Shown one piece after another: positions 43,259 through 50,416 of a stretch of 64,000 bases of DNA. Source of the stretch: Gammaproteobacteria bacterium HGW-Gammaproteobacteria-13 (lineage in GTDB: Bacteria; Pseudomonadota; Gammaproteobacteria; Pseudomonadales; Pseudomonadaceae); NCBI GenBank assembly GCA_002840155.1, contig PGZH01000002.1:206622-270621 (forward strand), in the 5' to 3' direction. The number at the start of each line of letters is the position of its first letter. Positions within the stretch are counted from its first letter, which is position 1. Both the position numbers and the translations under genes were made by a program. The notes below the pieces were generated by a model. The model was given only the letters and a program-made list of their open reading frames with translations, was not told the origin of the DNA and did not search any database.

Positions 43259-43845
43259 CGTGAAGAGGCAAGCGTCTTGAGGGTCTTTTCGATGGCGCGA
43301 AGATGCCCTAGCAGACGTGAACTGCGATCTCTGGCCTCCAGGTACTCGTCCTCAACTTTGTCCCGCAAATGCGGCATATCTTCTAGGAGCAGTTTGAACC
43401 GCTCCGCCTCACCCATCGAAGACAAGAAGTCCAAGCGGATTTCTTTGTGGAGCGCTTCCAAATGCTGATCTGCAATGGCTGACGATTCGAGCGGGACAGC
43501 CTCAATGTCATGCGCTGCAGATTCCCGCTCGGGCTCACAAGCAGTCTTGAGGCTGCTCTCAAACCCGTTGTCGATCAGCTGCAATTTCAGATGTACCGGA
43601 ATCGGCTTTAGGTGGTAGACCTGCCCACGCGGACGACGCTCTTCATCTAGCACAAGCCAGCCCATGCGCAGTAATCGTCGAATCTGCTCATACACATAAC
43701 GGCGTAAATCGGCGACACGGAAAGTCATGCCATCTAGGCGCTTGGCATAGGCATCACGCAGTTCACGGGTCGTGAATCTTGTGTTCCCTTCTTCCTGAAG
43801 CAGCTCATACAGACGCCTGTCGAAGATAAACGAGGCCGATTTCAT
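43255..43845 (-). CDS. Winged-helix plus coiled-coil protein paired with helicase
   Basis: The 196-residue protein has an N-terminal winged-helix-like region (residues ~5-75: RLYELLQEEGNTRFTTRELR, VADLRRYVYEQIRRLLRMGW). A middle segment with no match follows, then a long charged C-terminal helix (~135-196: MPHLRDKVEDEYLEARDRSSR) likely to be a coiled coil. No known family was recognised. It is translationally coupled to the helicase (stop/start overlap), so the two probably act together, for instance as a DNA-recognition or adaptor subunit with a motor. The promoter lies just upstream, with TATAAT inside a C-box-like dyad. Confidence 0.72.
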   Translation of the reverse strand: MKSASFIFDRRLYELLQEEGNTRFTTRELRDAYAKRLDGMTFRVADLRRYVYEQIRRLLRMGWLVLDEERRPRGQVYHLKPIPVHLKLQLIDNGFESSLKTACEPERESAAHDIEAVPLESSAIADQHLEALHKEIRLDFLSSMGEAERFKLLLEDMPHLRDKVEDEYLEARDRSSRLLGHLRAIEKTLKTLASSR

Positions 43846-43878
43846 TGAGGCACCAGAAGAGTTAACGCGGAAAAATGC

Positions 43879-43905
43879 GGATTATAGTCCGTGGCTCCAG
43901 CGTCC
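43879..43905. promoter_or_regulatory. C-box-like operator over the helicase-operon -10
   Basis: GGATTATAGTCC (43879-43890) is a near-palindrome matching the controller-protein operator pattern (GACT...AGTC with a TATA centre). It is followed by GTG and a poorer second copy (GCTCCAGCGTCC, 43894-43905). Read on the minus strand the first box contains TATAAT, 36-41 nt upstream of the winged-helix start codon, so a bound regulator would block or position polymerase there. Confidence 0.55.
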
Positions 43906-43947
43906 GCAAACGCACGATAGTGCCGCCTCAGAGGAATTGAGACGGTC

Positions 43948-44178
43948 ATGGATAAATTGGCGAAAGTGTTAGGGGAACGCATCCGAACACAAAGGAAGGT
44001 TTGCCACATGTCTCAGGATGTACTGGCGCTGGCCTGCAGTATCGATCGCAGCTATATGGGTCGGATTGAGCGCGGCGAAGTAAACATCACCGTCGAGAAG
44101 CTATATCGCATCGCAGGCGAGCTGGCCTGCGAACCCTCCTGCCTTTTGCCTCAGATGTCAGAGCTACAATGCACCTGA
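43948..44178 (+). CDS. C-protein-like XRE/HTH regulator
   Basis: This 76-residue single-domain helix-turn-helix protein reads GERIRTQRKVCHMSQDVLALAC followed by IDRSYMGRIERGEVNITVEKL. The latter is the signature of restriction-modification controller (C) proteins (D-R-[ST]-Y-x(3)-I-E-R, then N-x-T). C proteins delay and tune toxic-gene expression through tandem C-boxes. It is divergent from the winged-helix/helicase operon with a 102-bp shared promoter region containing such a box. It has a CAGAGGA site 13 nt before its ATG. No methyltransferase or restriction enzyme gene is adjacent. Confidence 0.82.
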   Translation: MDKLAKVLGERIRTQRKVCHMSQDVLALACSIDRSYMGRIERGEVNITVEKLYRIAGELACEPSCLLPQMSELQCT

Positions 44179-44362
44179 CTCATACCGCCGACGCCTGACG
44201 TTTTCTCCTGACTGCTCGGATTTGTTTTTCGGCTCCAAGGTGCCGTCCTGCACCAGCTCGCGCATGAACTTTTACACCCGCATGCTTTCTGGGTTATTCG
44301 GGTTGAGGGAACGTGCCGCAAGCTTGGCGGAAGTGGAGACGCCCTCCATAATGAAATCAGAG
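44168..44362 (-). pseudogene. Degraded minus-strand frame
   Basis: A minus-strand reading frame gives FIMEGVSTSAKLAARSLNPN ... ESMRV, a TAA stop, then KFMRELVQDGTLEPKNK ... SGENVRRRRYESGAL and a final TAG. The sequence on both sides of the internal stop looks like one continuous protein, so this may be a pseudogene or the tail of one. I recognise no family. It partly overlaps the 3' end of the plus-strand HTH gene. Confidence 0.3.
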
Positions 44363-44472
44363 CGAGGCTTTCTAACCCAAAGTCTGTGGTTCCTTGCTTC
44401 ATACGAGCAACCCGCCATTGCTCGTCCCACCAAATCCCGACGCATCAAGGTCCATACTGCGAGGACTGGTTC

Positions 44473-44640
44473 ATGGAGCAAGCTCTTTCCGCCCGGATTG
44501 ATCAAGAACAAGACCGCCATTCCCTGACCCTTGACGCGTTGGCCGAGGTGGATGCAGGCCGTGTGATTAACCACAAAGCAGTCCAAGATTGGGCTGACAG
44601 TCTCAGTGACGGAGATCCTACCCAGCGCCTTCTGCGCTGA
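44473..44640 (+). pseudogene. Truncated RHH-type antitoxin remnant
   Basis: The 55-codon frame (MEQALSARIDQEQDRHSLTL then DALAEVDAGRVINHKAVQDW) matches the C-terminal, toxin-binding half of CopG/RHH antitoxins. In that family the pattern 'A-x-x-D-A-G-R-x-I-x-H-x-x-V-x-x-W' follows the DNA-binding part. The N-terminal ribbon-helix-helix is missing, and the DNA upstream reads in another frame. GAGG before the ATG could still allow translation. No RelE/ParE toxin gene follows. I consider it a remnant. Confidence 0.45.
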
Positions 44641-44710
44641 TACGCCCTCAAGTAATAGCGCTAGGCAGACTACTGCCTGCCCAAAAACTGCAATTGAACT
44701 AAGGGTATCT

Positions 44711-44917
44711 ATGTTTGACTACAGTGATCCGCAGTACAAAGAACTATTTGCACTAGCCACAGAAGTTCTTGGCAGTAGCGAAATGGCTGTTGCATGGATG
44801 AATGGACCTGCTTTAGGCCTAAATGGCTCTCGTCCGATCGACCTTATTTTCGGCCCAAATAGTGCGGAGGACGTGAAAGCTCTATTAGATCGTATGCACT
44901 ATGGGATTTATCATTAG
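44711..44917 (+). CDS. MbcA/ParS-type antitoxin domain protein (orphan)
   Basis: This 68-residue protein has the DUF2384 (MbcA/ParS/Xre C-terminal, toxin-binding) pattern: A-x-E-V-L-G-S near the start (ALATEVLGSSEMAVAWM), GSRPIDLIFGPNSAEDV and the closing LLDRMHYGIYH. Full-length family antitoxins usually carry an Xre DNA-binding domain before this part and are paired with a RES-domain toxin. Here there is neither an HTH nor a RES gene next door. The AAGGG site 6 nt before the ATG makes expression plausible. It could counteract a toxin encoded elsewhere or be a solitary survivor. Confidence 0.7.
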   Translation: MFDYSDPQYKELFALATEVLGSSEMAVAWMNGPALGLNGSRPIDLIFGPNSAEDVKALLDRMHYGIYH

Positions 44918-44984
44918 CAAAACTATGGCAGCGGCTCGCGATTGCACGCTTGAATAATTGCTTCCGTTCTTTTCACGAACAATT

Positions 44985-45842
44985 CTAAGCTTTACCTCTA
45001 AATGGTTCGGCCAACTGATCTATATATCCGGTGGGGTAGCGCCGATCACGCAGGCCGACATCATTACTACCAGGTTGCTTGGCACTGTCGTAGAAGGTTT
45101 TGAATAGCAGATCCCACACCAACAGAAACTCGCCGAAATTAACTTGGGCATCCTCAAAATCACGTTTGTGATGCCAACGATGTGTTTCAGCTACGCCGAT
45201 AATGCGCCGCAACCATCCAATCGAATAATCTAAGTTGGAGTGCTGAAAAGCCAGATGCACCGTGAGTATTCCAAACCAGGTGGCCACCAGCGAAGACGGT
45301 GTTCCCAGCGCGAACAGCAACAACAATCCAGGTCCTGCCATGATGGCCGCATGCAGGGGATGACGCCGCTCTCCGTTCATCCAGTAGAGCCGCTCAGCGC
45401 TGTGATGGGGCTCGTGTAGGTGCCACAACCAGGGGATGTGATGGCTGAGGCGGTGCATGGAATACAAACTCAGGTCTAAGATAGCTGCCACGATGAGCAG
45501 TTGTAGCCAGAGAGGCAGCTCGGTAGGAAACCCACTCAGCTCAGCAGGCACAAGGTCCCCCACACGAGATAGAACAGCGGCAGTGAACTGGATGACCGAC
45601 AAATTCACGACTAGGTGAATAAGGTCCGTTAGAGTGTCATCGTGATCGTTGAGCCAGTCCTGCCGGAAAGGCTGGAGTCGCTCCATACCAGCTACACAGC
45701 CGACTCCCACGGCCGCCAGGATTGCTGTGCTTGGCCAGTAAGGGATGCCTTGATAAAGCAGCCAGATCATCGCTGCCGATATACCACCGAAAATCGCCGG
45801 ATAACTAAACCAGCGAAGCAAAAACCTCGACGCGCTGCCCAT
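44985..45842 (-). CDS. Sterol desaturase/fatty-acid hydroxylase family protein
   Basis: This 285-residue membrane protein has four or five hydrophobic segments and the di-iron histidine clusters of the family. These are HRLSHH, HLHEPHHSAE and, after another helix, HLAFQH and ETHRWHHKRDF. Enzymes of this group hydroxylate or desaturate lipids using a di-iron centre; the substrate is not evident. A GGAGGG site precedes the ATG. It lies 129 nt downstream of the AraC regulator on the same strand, so it may be its target. Confidence 0.85.
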   Translation of the reverse strand: MGSASRFLLRWFSYPAIFGGISAAMIWLLYQGIPYWPSTAILAAVGVGCVAGMERLQPFRQDWLNDHDDTLTDLIHLVVNLSVIQFTAAVLSRVGDLVPAELSGFPTELPLWLQLLIVAAILDLSLYSMHRLSHHIPWLWHLHEPHHSAERLYWMNGERRHPLHAAIMAGPGLLLLFALGTPSSLVATWFGILTVHLAFQHSNLDYSIGWLRRIIGVAETHRWHHKRDFEDAQVNFGEFLLVWDLLFKTFYDSAKQPGSNDVGLRDRRYPTGYIDQLAEPFRGKA

Positions 45843-45971
45843 TGTGAACCCTCCATGCAGTTGGTTTCACTTTGAACTGTTCGCCCGCTATACGCTTGAA
45901 CGAAGGAGCTAATAACTCGGGCTGTGGATACGCAAACAGCATCGGTAGAAGTATCCCGGTTGAAGTAAATG

Positions 45972-46706
45972 TCAGCTTTGTAGCCTCACATGACCGAGCG
46001 CTGAAGAGGGGTCGAGTCCGAACAGCGCACGAAAAGAACGTGAAAAATGGGCTGCGTCGGCAAATCCAGCGGCATGAGCGGCCGCTGTTAGATTATGTCC
46101 GATAGATACGAACTGCAGCGCCACAACCAGCCGACTCCATTTGCGATAGCTACGCAGCTGAAGTCCGGTTTGCTCGACAAACCAATGAGAGAACCGGGTG
46201 GGCGACAGATGCACAAGCGCGGCCAGTCGCACCCGATCATCTTGTCGCTCTTCCAGCGCCTGAAGCACAGCCCGCATACGCGGATCAGCCGCCTGCGGTG
46301 TTTTCAGGCCTAGTAGTCGCCTGACCTCCTCACGAACCAGCTGAGCAGATACCTCCGGCGTTTCAAGTAGCTGCTCGATGGCAGCCGTATTGTCTGCCGG
46401 GATCGAGACCAACTGGGCGGCCGATATACAGCTCATGGCACGGGCCTCTTCCGACAGCGCATCAAGGTAGATCGAAAGCACTTCAGTGCCTTCAATCTGG
46501 TGCAGTGTGCCAGCCTTTATGCAGATGGCCGGAGCAGTAAGCACCTGATTCAGACCTCGCACCGTCACTTGACCGCAAAGGCCAATGGTCACTTGGTGCG
46601 CCATATGGCTGTGCAGATCATGGCTGCCAGCATGCCCCAAGAAGATCCCCAGCCCTGGCGATACCCAGGCTTTTCCACGCCAGCAGACGCCCTCGGAAAT
46701 GGCCAT
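45972..46706 (-). CDS. AraC-family regulator in the copRS operon
   Basis: The 244-residue regulator has an N-terminal cupin-like sensing region (GHAGSHDLHSHMAHQVTIGL) and a C-terminal AraC DNA-binding domain with two HTHs (VRLAALVHLSPTRFSHWFVE and LTAAAHAAGFADAAHFSRSF). Its His-rich cupin start could bind metal, but that is speculation. It begins 9 nt after the 65-residue gene, at the end of a compact copR-copS-orf-araC run. The sterol-desaturase family gene follows downstream. Confidence 0.83.
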   Translation of the reverse strand: MAISEGVCWRGKAWVSPGLGIFLGHAGSHDLHSHMAHQVTIGLCGQVTVRGLNQVLTAPAICIKAGTLHQIEGTEVLSIYLDALSEEARAMSCISAAQLVSIPADNTAAIEQLLETPEVSAQLVREEVRRLLGLKTPQAADPRMRAVLQALEERQDDRVRLAALVHLSPTRFSHWFVEQTGLQLRSYRKWSRLVVALQFVSIGHNLTAAAHAAGFADAAHFSRSFRALFGLDPSSALGHVRLQS

Positions 46707-46715
46707 TTAAGCGCC

Positions 46716-46913
46716 TCAGGCCTTTGTGTCGTGCTGCTGTTCGATTTTGCGAATTTCGGCCTGAAAAGCCTCATCTAACAAGCTCGGCTTCTTGCGCCAA
46801 GGCTGGCGGTCAGGCTTGCGCTGGGCGGCGTACAACACAACTTCAGCTCCCGTGGTAGCGACAAAGCTTTGTGCTTGTCGCTCAAGTTCGGCCCTCAACT
46901 CGTCTTTGGTCAT
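46716..46913 (-). CDS. Small protein (65 aa) coupled to the sensor kinase
   Basis: The peptide starts [17 protein letters not shown], contains YAAQRKPDRQPWRKKPSLLD and ends EIRKIEQQHDTKA. It is helical and highly charged, with no signal peptide or Cys, and no family is recognised. The ATG at 46913 overlaps the kinase stop as ATGA. Upstream in-frame codons lie inside the kinase gene and are unlikely to be used. Confidence 0.65.
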   Translation of the reverse strand: MTKDELRAELERQAQSFVATTGAEVVLYAAQRKPDRQPWRKKPSLLDEAFQAEIRKIEQQHDTKA

Positions 46914-48301
46914 AGCGCTCCTAGGATGGTTGCTGGGGGAAATTCCATGTGAAAGGCGGTGATGCCATTGCTGGAAGTGCACCAGATCTTGCCATTGTGG
47001 GCCGCCACAATGGATCGAGTAATGGCCAAGCCAAGCCCGGCATTGCTCGGGCTGCCTTCACGGCGAGCCGGGTCTACTCGATAGAAACGGTCGAAGAGCT
47101 TATCCAGGTGCTCCGGCTTGATGGTTTCGCCTGGGTTCTCGACAATTAGAGTAACGGCACTTGCGGTCGACTTGATCGTTACCAATATCGTCTTCCCGGC
47201 AGTTGTATAGCGCAACGCATTGGACAACAGGTTCGAGATCGCCCGATCCAGCATCAGCTTGTCACCCAGCACGCTGCCAGAGCCGGTCACAACCAACTGG
47301 ATGCCTTGCTCGTCCGCTAATAGGTGGTAGTACTCAATCAGCTTGGTGGCTACCTCGCTGAGCTCAATGCGCGATTGCTCGGGAATGATCAGGCCGTTGT
47401 CCGACTTAGCCAGGAACAGCATGTCATCGATCATTCGCGACATGCGTTTCAGATCGTCTAGGTTCGAGTAAAGATTCTCTTCATAGGCTTCGAGGTTACG
47501 TTTTTGGGTGAGTACCACCTCGGTGTGCGTCATCAGATTACTGAGTGGTGTGCGTAACTCATGGGCGATATCGGCAGAAAAATTTGAGAGCCGAACAAAT
47601 GCATCGTCGAGCCTGGCAAGCATCGCATTGAACGAAGTCACCAACTGCTGAAGCTCAAGAGGGACGGGCTCCAGTGGAATGCGCTCCTTCAGTGACCGCG
47701 CAGACATCGACGTCGCGACATGGGTCACCTGTCGCAGGGGTCTCAACCCACTACGCGCGACCACCCAGCCCAACGCAGCGCTGACCAGTGCGCTAATCAC
47801 CAAGCCAATCCAGAACCACCGCTGCAACGTTTCAAAGAAATGCACATGGTTGGTCACATCAAGGATCAGCAAAGCCGTTAGAAACGCAGGTTGGTCAGGG
47901 GTTGATACCTGCGCGGTCATCCCTCGATACATGTGTCCATTTTCCTCCCACGCCCACATGCCGTGGTCAGGATTGAGGCGGTATTTCTCGGGAATATTGA
48001 AAGGCAGTGGCTCGGCAAAAAGCACGGTACCGTCGTTTGCAAGGATGATCGCCGCTAAATCGTGGTGAGCCCCTAACAGCGCTTTCAGCTGAGGCAGCAC
48101 CTCTTCAAGGTCTGCATGGCTACGCGTATTACTCAGGATTTGCTGAGTCGATTCTAGCTTCTCGTCCAGCGTCTGCTGGTCAAGCATCATGAAGTGATGC
48201 CGGCTGAGCTCGTTGAAACTCAGGCCGGCCACCGTTAGGACTGCAATCACCGCAAACATGAACATCAAACTCATACGCGCGGTCAGTGACAGGTGCTTCA
48301 T
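46910..48301 (-). CDS. copS: Heavy-metal sensor histidine kinase (CopS/CusS type)
   Basis: This 463-residue membrane kinase has two transmembrane helices (about residues 9-30 and 160-182) flanking a periplasmic sensor. A HAMP domain follows, then the H-box [19 protein letters not shown] and an ATPase domain with [13 protein letters not shown] and [19 protein letters not shown]. The architecture is that of CusS/CopS copper sensors. It overlaps copR by 4 nt, and the copper genes divergently downstream of copR support the copper assignment. Confidence 0.88.
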   Translation of the reverse strand: MKHLSLTARMSLMFMFAVIAVLTVAGLSFNELSRHHFMMLDQQTLDEKLESTQQILSNTRSHADLEEVLPQLKALLGAHHDLAAIILANDGTVLFAEPLPFNIPEKYRLNPDHGMWAWEENGHMYRGMTAQVSTPDQPAFLTALLILDVTNHVHFFETLQRWFWIGLVISALVSAALGWVVARSGLRPLRQVTHVATSMSARSLKERIPLEPVPLELQQLVTSFNAMLARLDDAFVRLSNFSADIAHELRTPLSNLMTHTEVVLTQKRNLEAYEENLYSNLDDLKRMSRMIDDMLFLAKSDNGLIIPEQSRIELSEVATKLIEYYHLLADEQGIQLVVTGSGSVLGDKLMLDRAISNLLSNALRYTTAGKTILVTIKSTASAVTLIVENPGETIKPEHLDKLFDRFYRVDPARREGSPSNAGLGLAITRSIVAAHNGKIWCTSSNGITAFHMEFPPATILGAL

Positions 48302-48981
48302 TCAGACTCCGGCGCATCAAGCATGTAGCCCATACCACGAGCGGTATGAATCAGTTTTAGCTCGAAATCATCGTCAATTTTCGCCCGCAAGCGTCGGATA
48401 GCCACTTCAATCACATTGGTGTCGCTGTCGAAATTCATGTCCCAGACCTGGGACGCGATCAACGACTTGGGAAGAACTTCGCCACGCCGACGCAGCAGTA
48501 ATTCGAGCAGCGAGAACTCCTTTGCAGTCAGATCAATCCGCTTACCACTGCGCACGGCACGACGCTTAAGCAGATCAACTTCAAGATCGGCTATTTTCAT
48601 TGTGGTCTGCGTCGGCGAACTATTGCCGCGGCGGAGCAATGTCCTGACGCGGGCTAACAACTCAGAAAAAGCGAAGGGCTTGACCAGGTAGTCGTCCGCC
48701 CCCAGCTCTAGACCTTTCACACGATCCTCGACACCGTCCCGCGCCGTCAGAAATAACACCGGGACATCCTTACCTGCAGCCCGAATCATCCGCAGCACTT
48801 CCCAGCCATCCAGGCCCGGCATCATCACGTCCAGAATCAACAGATCATAGGCCTCGCTCAGCGCATGCTGGAGTGCATCCGTTCCCGTCATAACGCGGTC
48901 GACGTTGAAGCCAGCCTCAGTGAGACCTTGTTGCAGGTAAGTGCCTGTTTTTGGCTCGTCTTCAGCGACCAGAAGTTTCAT
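48298..48981 (-). CDS. copR: Heavy-metal response regulator (CopR/CusR type)
   Basis: The 227-residue OmpR-family regulator starts [20 protein letters not shown], as in CusR/CopR. The receiver has EDE, the phospho-acceptor Asp in [13 protein letters not shown], and the Lys in [10 protein letters not shown]. The winged helix shows [20 protein letters not shown] and [15 protein letters not shown]. Phospho-CopR activates copper-resistance genes. The ATG at 48981 is chosen over an upstream GTG. It is divergent from the copper gene at 49188, with a CopR-box-like site between them. Confidence 0.9.
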   Translation of the reverse strand: MKLLVAEDEPKTGTYLQQGLTEAGFNVDRVMTGTDALQHALSEAYDLLILDVMMPGLDGWEVLRMIRAAGKDVPVLFLTARDGVEDRVKGLELGADDYLVKPFAFSELLARVRTLLRRGNSSPTQTTMKIADLEVDLLKRRAVRSGKRIDLTAKEFSLLELLLRRRGEVLPKSLIASQVWDMNFDSDTNVIEVAIRRLRAKIDDDFELKLIHTARGMGYMLDAPESE

Positions 48982-49044
48982 GCGGGCGGTTCCCAAATTT
49001 TGAGTGGCCTGAGTGTGCAGTCAAATCCCCCTCCCAACCAGAAG

Positions 49045-49060
49045 CTTACGAAAATGTAAT
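49045..49060 (+). promoter_or_regulatory. Putative CopR-binding box
   Basis: CTTACG, 5 nt, GTAAT matches the pseudomonad CopR motif CTGACA-n5-GTAAT at all but two positions, with the spacing exact. It lies 64 bp from the copR start and 127 bp from the divergent His/Met-rich gene, so either or both transcripts could be controlled. Confidence 0.55.
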
Positions 49061-49187
49061 CCTAGCTTCAGGCCTCTGTCAGGCGGCCCTGTCTAGGGTG
49101 CAAGCATGAGCACTAGGTTGTGCTCTTGGCCCTCTAATGAATAACAACAGAGGTGCCGGTCACTGCTTCAATTGAGGAGACTGCCCT

Positions 49188-49547
49188 ATGAAACTGCTTA
49201 AACCTTTATTTCTGGTTGGTTCGCTCCTGCTTGCTTCAGCCGTTTGGGCAGAGGGCGGGAGTGACCGCGTCTTCGAGCGCATCGAGAGCATGCGAGACAA
49301 AGCCGAAGCGGTACTAATTCAGGCGGAAAAGGCTCCCGCCAGCGAGCGCCATGTGCATATGAAAGAGCACATGAAAATGCTCGACGAGATGATGAACCAG
49401 CTTCACAGCGAGCATCCTGCTCCCGGCATATCTACGGAAGAACATCTTGCGTGGATGGAGCGACACGACAAATTGGTCGACGACGTACTTGCGCAGATGA
49501 TGCGTGAGCACAAGCTGATGATGGCCGATAAAGAGTGTCACCCATAA
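49188..49547 (+). CDS. His/Met-rich periplasmic copper-responsive protein
   Basis: The 119-residue protein has a signal peptide (MKLLKPLFLVGSLLLASAVWA). The helical mature region is rich in Met and His (HVHMKEHMKMLDEMMNQLHSE, LMMADKECHP), consistent with binding Cu(I) in the periplasm. It has no recognised catalytic domain. It is the first gene of the plus-strand copper set. GAGGAG lies 10 nt before the ATG and a CopR-like box farther upstream. A terminator follows, so it is probably monocistronic. Confidence 0.75.
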   Translation: MKLLKPLFLVGSLLLASAVWAEGGSDRVFERIESMRDKAEAVLIQAEKAPASERHVHMKEHMKMLDEMMNQLHSEHPAPGISTEEHLAWMERHDKLVDDVLAQMMREHKLMMADKECHP

Positions 49548-49589
49548 GAATTCCCATCTTCAAGGCCTTCATGATTGCTCCTTTGGCCT

Positions 49590-49619
49590 AGCGGCACCTC
49601 GACGGTGCCGCGTTTTTTT
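49590..49619 (+). terminator. Terminator of the His/Met-rich gene
   Basis: GCGGCACC, a 5-nt TCGAC loop and GGTGCCGC are followed by GTTTTTTT, an ideal rho-independent terminator about 45 nt past the stop codon. Confidence 0.93.
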
Positions 49620-49710
49620 CAAGCTGACTAATTTGTAGTTTTGGGGTCAGCCCCCCGGCAGGAAACGGGGAATAGCATGAGATTTCCAACCACCTCAGTG
49701 AGGTCTCATC

Positions 49711-50268
49711 ATGAAACGTTCACGCCCCCAGTTGTTGATCACGGCGCTGCTGTTCGCAGCTGCAACTCAGGCCTCGGCACAAACGCTTGGCCTTGAAAGC
49801 AACATTGGTCAGCCGGCCAAAGCAACCCCCGCTACACGTACAGTTTTCGTGAAAATGGATGACATCAGCTACGGCCAGAAGTCTATCGATGTGAAGCCTG
49901 GCGAAACCGTCCGCTTCGTGTTGAAGAACGAAGGGGCACTGATGCACGAATTCAATATCGGTAAAGCCGTATCGCAACTGGATCATCAACGCAAAATGGC
50001 TGCTTTGGTCAAGGACGGCACACTGACGCCAACAGGCAAAGCGAAGTCAATCGTCTGGCATGAACGGTCGGGCCTTGGAGACTCCAATCCACCTGGCATT
50101 CCTGAAGTCGTTGAAGCAATACATGATGACCCAAACGCCATCCTTGTTGAGCCCGGAACTACCAAGGAGTTTGTCTGGACCTTCAGCGACTCGGCCAACC
50201 TCAACTTCGCCTGCACCCTCCCTGGACATTATCAGGCCGGGATGGTCGGTGAATTCGTAATGCGCTGA
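49711..50268 (+). CDS. copI: CopI-like cupredoxin, copy 1
   Basis: This 185-residue periplasmic blue-copper protein has a signal peptide (ending SAQT, residues 1-23). The type-1 copper ligands are visible: His79 (ALMHEFN), Cys168, His173 and Met178 in FACTLPGHYQAGM. CopI proteins in several bacteria contribute to copper tolerance, probably by binding periplasmic copper. It is a paralogue of the next gene, with matching spacing of ligands but a diverged, Met-poor middle loop (residues ~95-135). A hairpin terminator separates the two, so they need separate promoters. Confidence 0.85.
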   Translation: MKRSRPQLLITALLFAAATQASAQTLGLESNIGQPAKATPATRTVFVKMDDISYGQKSIDVKPGETVRFVLKNEGALMHEFNIGKAVSQLDHQRKMAALVKDGTLTPTGKAKSIVWHERSGLGDSNPPGIPEVVEAIHDDPNAILVEPGTTKEFVWTFSDSANLNFACTLPGHYQAGMVGEFVMR

Positions 50269-50275
50269 GACAACA

Positions 50276-50313
50276 ATCAGGTGCCCCCGGCCAATGCCGG
50301 GCCGCACCTGATT
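50276..50313 (+). terminator. Terminator after cupredoxin 1
   Basis: AATCAGGTGC and GCACCTGATT form a 10-bp perfect stem around a GC-rich inner hairpin (CCCGGC/GCCGGG), followed by TTC. It starts 8 nt past the stop codon. Confidence 0.75.
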
Positions 50314-50416
50314 TCAGTGCATCTTTCAGATATGTAGTTTTCGCGTAAGCCAGCTGACAGCACCGCCTGATTAGCATTGATGTTGTTCCTAACAACTCCA
50401 TTTTCCGAGATGCATT

